NCBI GenBank assembly: GCA_027622115.1
Contig: JAQBZS010000410.1
Location: 1-6,684, forward strand
Origin: Planctomycetota bacterium
Lineage (GTDB): Bacteria > Planctomycetota > Planctomycetia > Planctomycetales > Planctomycetaceae
Length of the DNA: 6,684 bases
Direction: 5' to 3'
Shown in pieces: positions 5,298 through 6,684 of the stretch. The notes below the pieces were generated by a model that was not told where the DNA came from, ran no database searches, and saw only the letters and a program-made list of their open reading frames with translations. The translations under genes and the position numbers were made by a program. Within the stretch, counting starts at the first letter, position 1; each line of letters starts with the position of its first letter.

Positions 5298-5505
5298 AAA
5301 ATTTTGGGACGAAGGGCGACGAATCAGTCACCGAACCAATTCGGCGGTCAACCACATTATGCACCATCGCCCACAGCCGGCGCCACTTCCAGCCGAAACT
5401 TCCGGCCATCTTTTTCTTCCTGAGTTTTTCAACGAGTGTTCACGCAGGCGTCGGCATTGATTGGTTGCGAGCCGGCCCCGCGTAAGTTATCCCTCCCTGC
5501 GAACC

Positions 5506-5522
5506 GGTGGGCAGTGCCCACC
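5506..5522. repeat. 17-bp palindrome upstream of the DUF1080 gene
   Basis: ggtgggca and tgcccacc are exact reverse complements around a single g. The core followed by ctac (gtgggcagtgcccaccctac) is a dispersed intergenic repeat I have seen across planctomycete and other environmental genomes, so a REP-like element is likelier than a gene-specific operator. It lies 52 bases before the ATG of the secreted DUF1080 protein. Confidence 0.5.
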
Positions 5523-5574
5523 CTACGCTTGAATGCCACCGTCCCGAGTCACACCTCACCCTGGAGCCGCTCCC

Positions 5575-6204
5575 ATGAAGAATCTCGTTTGTCTCACAGC
5601 CCTGGCGCTCTGTGTTTCCGGCGCAAGCGCCGAAGACAAGAAAGACGCGGGTTGGATTTCTTTGTTCGACGGCAAATCCCTGGACGGCTGGAAGGCCAGC
5701 GAGAACAAGGCGTCTTGGAAAGTCACAGACGGCGCGTTGGTCTGCCAAGGAACTCGCAGCCATCTTTTCTACATGGGCGACGACAAGCCCTTCAAAAACT
5801 TCGAATTCCAGACGGAAGTCATGACGACTCCCGGCAGCAACGCCGGCATTTACTTCCACACAAAGTACCAGGAAACCGGTTGGCCGAAATACGGCTTCGA
5901 AGCGCAAGTCAACATCACTCACGGCGACGCGAAGAAGAGCGGCAGCCTGTACGGCGTGGTCAATGTCGCCAACCCACCCGCCAAGGACAATGAATGGCAC
6001 ACCGAGTACATCAAGGTCGAAGGCAAACGCATCATCATCAAGATCAACGATAAAGTGGTCGTCGATTACACCGAACCCAAGGATCACAAGCCGGGCAAGG
6101 ACTTCACCCGGGCCATCGATCAAGGGACATTCGCGTTTCAAGCACACGATCCCAAGAGCAAGGTCCACTTTCGCAACGTGAAAGTTCGCCGTCTCGCCGA
6201 CTGA
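5575..6204 (+). CDS. Secreted DUF1080 / 3-keto-disaccharide hydrolase domain protein
   Basis: This 209-residue protein has a Sec signal peptide (MKNLVCLTALALCVSGASA, cleaved after A19) and one DUF1080 (3-keto-disaccharide hydrolase) domain of concanavalin-like beta-sandwich type. Family landmarks in order are: WISLFDGKSLDGW (27-39); WKVTDGALVCQG (48-59); FKNFEFQTEVMTTPGSNAGI (73-92) continuing into YFHT; KYGFEAQV (105-112); SGSLYGV (122-128); EWHTEYIKVEGKRIIIKIN (140-158); GTFAFQAHD (184-192); and VHFRNVKVRRL (197-207). Some members cleave 3-keto-glycosides made by sugar 3-dehydrogenases; others act only as carbohydrate-binding modules, so the enzymatic role is likely but not proven. ATG 5575 is chosen over the in-frame ATG 14 codons earlier because GGAG (5563-5566) lies 8 bases before it and the signal peptide starts there. 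A HIT-family gene follows after 93 bases on the same strand. Confidence 0.93.
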   Translation: MKNLVCLTALALCVSGASAEDKKDAGWISLFDGKSLDGWKASENKASWKVTDGALVCQGTRSHLFYMGDDKPFKNFEFQTEVMTTPGSNAGIYFHTKYQETGWPKYGFEAQVNITHGDAKKSGSLYGVVNVANPPAKDNEWHTEYIKVEGKRIIIKINDKVVVDYTEPKDHKPGKDFTRAIDQGTFAFQAHDPKSKVHFRNVKVRRLAD

Positions 6205-6245
6205 TGCCGGATCGATGTGAACTTCACTGGCTCGAACGACTCTCG

Positions 6246-6263
6246 GCTCCGTCAGATCGGAGC
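6246..6263 (+). repeat. Small hairpin between the DUF1080 and HIT genes
   Basis: gctccg (6246-6251) pairs with cggagc (6258-6263) around tcagat. It has no T-run after it, so it is at best a weak terminator or mRNA-processing hairpin between two genes 93 bases apart. Confidence 0.25.
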
Positions 6264-6297
6264 ACTCCCAATGCCCCGAGAACATCGGAGTTGCACC

Positions 6298-6642
6298 ATG
6301 TCCGACAAGTCGATCTTCAAGCGGATCATCGACAAGGAAATTCCAGCGGACATCGTGTACGAAGACGATCAGTGCTTGGCATTCAACGACATTAGTCCGC
6401 AAGCTCCCACTCATGTTCTGGTGATTCCGAAAAAGGAAATCGTCTCGCTGGCACATGTGCAAGACGAAGATGGTCCGCTCATTGCGCATTTGTTTCTGGT
6501 CGTCAAGAAACTCGCATTCGAGTTGGGACTCGGAAGCGGTTTTCGAACCATCATCAACAGCGGCGCGGACGGTGGGCAGACGGTCGACCATTTGCATATC
6601 CACCTAATGGGTGGCCGCAGTTTGACTTGGCCTCCCGGCTAG
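6298..6642 (+). CDS. hinT: Histidine-triad (HIT) nucleotide-binding protein, HinT branch
   Basis: This 114-residue cytoplasmic protein is normal in length for the HinT branch. It opens with the usual SIFKRIIDKEIPADIVYEDD (5-24) and continues with CLAFNDISPQAPTHVLVIPK (26-45). It then has IINSGADGGQTVDHLHIHLM (85-104), which holds the triad H98-x-H100-x-H102-x-x; H100 is the expected nucleophile. The ending GGR plus WPPG is the HinT signature. HinT proteins hydrolyse adenosine phosphoramidates such as AMP-lysine. D97 stands where many homologues have a hydrophobic or Pro residue. ATG 6298 is preferred over the in-frame ATG at 6217 because GGAG (6287-6290) is 7 bases in front and the family begins there. 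It may share a transcript with the DUF1080 gene, but the 93-base gap leaves that open. Confidence 0.94.
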   Translation: MSDKSIFKRIIDKEIPADIVYEDDQCLAFNDISPQAPTHVLVIPKKEIVSLAHVQDEDGPLIAHLFLVVKKLAFELGLGSGFRTIINSGADGGQTVDHLHIHLMGGRSLTWPPG

Positions 6643-6647
6643 CCGGG
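6634..6647. repeat. 14-bp palindrome spanning the HIT stop codon
   Basis: cccggctagccggg is its own reverse complement and includes the TAG stop (6640-6642). It is loop-free and lacks a T-tract, so a terminator role is doubtful. Confidence 0.35.
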
Positions 6648-6656
6648 ATGAACAAC

Positions 6657-6684
6657 GTCGTTTAACCGTCAGCCGCAGGCGTAC
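6657..6684. repeat. Probable half of a planctomycete intergenic inverted repeat, cut by the window end
   Basis: The sequence gtcgtttaaccgtcagccgc continuing to gcaggcgtac resembles, from memory, one arm of a large palindromic intergenic element (arms of the type gtttaaccg...cggttaaac) common in planctomycetes. The partner arm would lie beyond the window, so this cannot be confirmed here. Confidence 0.35.

Larger units (their letters stand above)
5287..5574. promoter_or_regulatory. Divergent intergenic region between the Tat protein and DUF1080 genes
   Basis: These 288 bases must carry promoters for both flanking genes. For the minus-strand gene, CATAAT (plus 5356-5361, attatg) is a possible -10 element about 70 bases before its ATG, but no good -35 box is visible upstream. 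Two T-rich tracts (5410-5417 and 5424-5429) sit in the middle. The plus-strand half contains the 17-bp palindrome at 5506-5522. I see no riboswitch-like structure. Confidence 0.35.

Noticed and set aside
4396..5460. Plus-strand open frame of 354 codons
   Set aside because: It is antisense to the Tat-signal gene, which has a strong ribosome site and export signal. The composition is shadow-like.
5440..6603. Long minus-strand open frame (387 codons) across the DUF1080 and HIT genes
   Set aside because: It is exactly antisense to two genes with clear motifs, signal peptide and ribosome sites. Its residues show no family, and its tail is the translated 17-bp palindrome region.

Overview
The window most likely comes from a planctomycete chromosome. 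It is moderately GC-rich and has a DUF1080 (3-keto-disaccharide hydrolase type) secreted protein, a secreted GDSL/SGNH hydrolase and a long Tat-exported protein of a type I associate with Planctomycetes. It also has a Uma2-family nuclease-like protein, a planctomycete-style leucine-rich-repeat tail, and intergenic hairpin repeats of the kind that litter planctomycete genomes. This assignment is inferred from gene content; there is no rRNA or tRNA to anchor it.

Layout. Positions 1-38 hold a hairpin repeat cut by the window edge. Positions 42-477 look like a graveyard: a minus-strand gene tail (about 42-368, interrupted by an in-frame TGA at 297-299) abuts a plus-strand leucine-rich-repeat tail (about 367-477), so two 3' gene ends are joined at their broken 5' sides. 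A Uma2-family gene follows (518-1234, minus). Positions 1235-1709 have no convincing complete gene, only a possible coding scrap at about 1530-1690 (minus). A small two-CxxC, one-helix membrane protein (1710-2063, plus) converges on a minus-strand pair, cupin (1978-2409) and secreted SGNH hydrolase (2411-3109). That pair is one nucleotide apart and surely one transcript.

Positions 3110-3222 are a divergent upstream region with a perfect 9-bp inverted repeat. At 3223 a good ribosome binding site and a signal-peptide-like start run straight into a relic (about 3271-3631) of a widespread repetitive, transposon-like protein family. The relic has lost its N-terminal half and, as I read it, a large internal block. 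A 519-residue Tat-signal protein of unknown function (3727-5286, minus) comes next. A 288-bp divergent intergenic region with a 17-bp palindrome separates it from a secreted DUF1080 protein (5575-6204, plus) and a HinT-type histidine-triad protein (6298-6642, plus). The window ends in another partial repeat.

Functionally, the intact genes are ordinary planctomycete export and carbohydrate/ester-hydrolysis genes plus a housekeeping HIT protein. The unusual content is the density of broken genes and joints at 297-477 and 3223-3631. I see no CRISPR array, tRNA, rRNA, complete insertion sequence or defence operon, and nothing that amounts to a convincing new multi-gene system.
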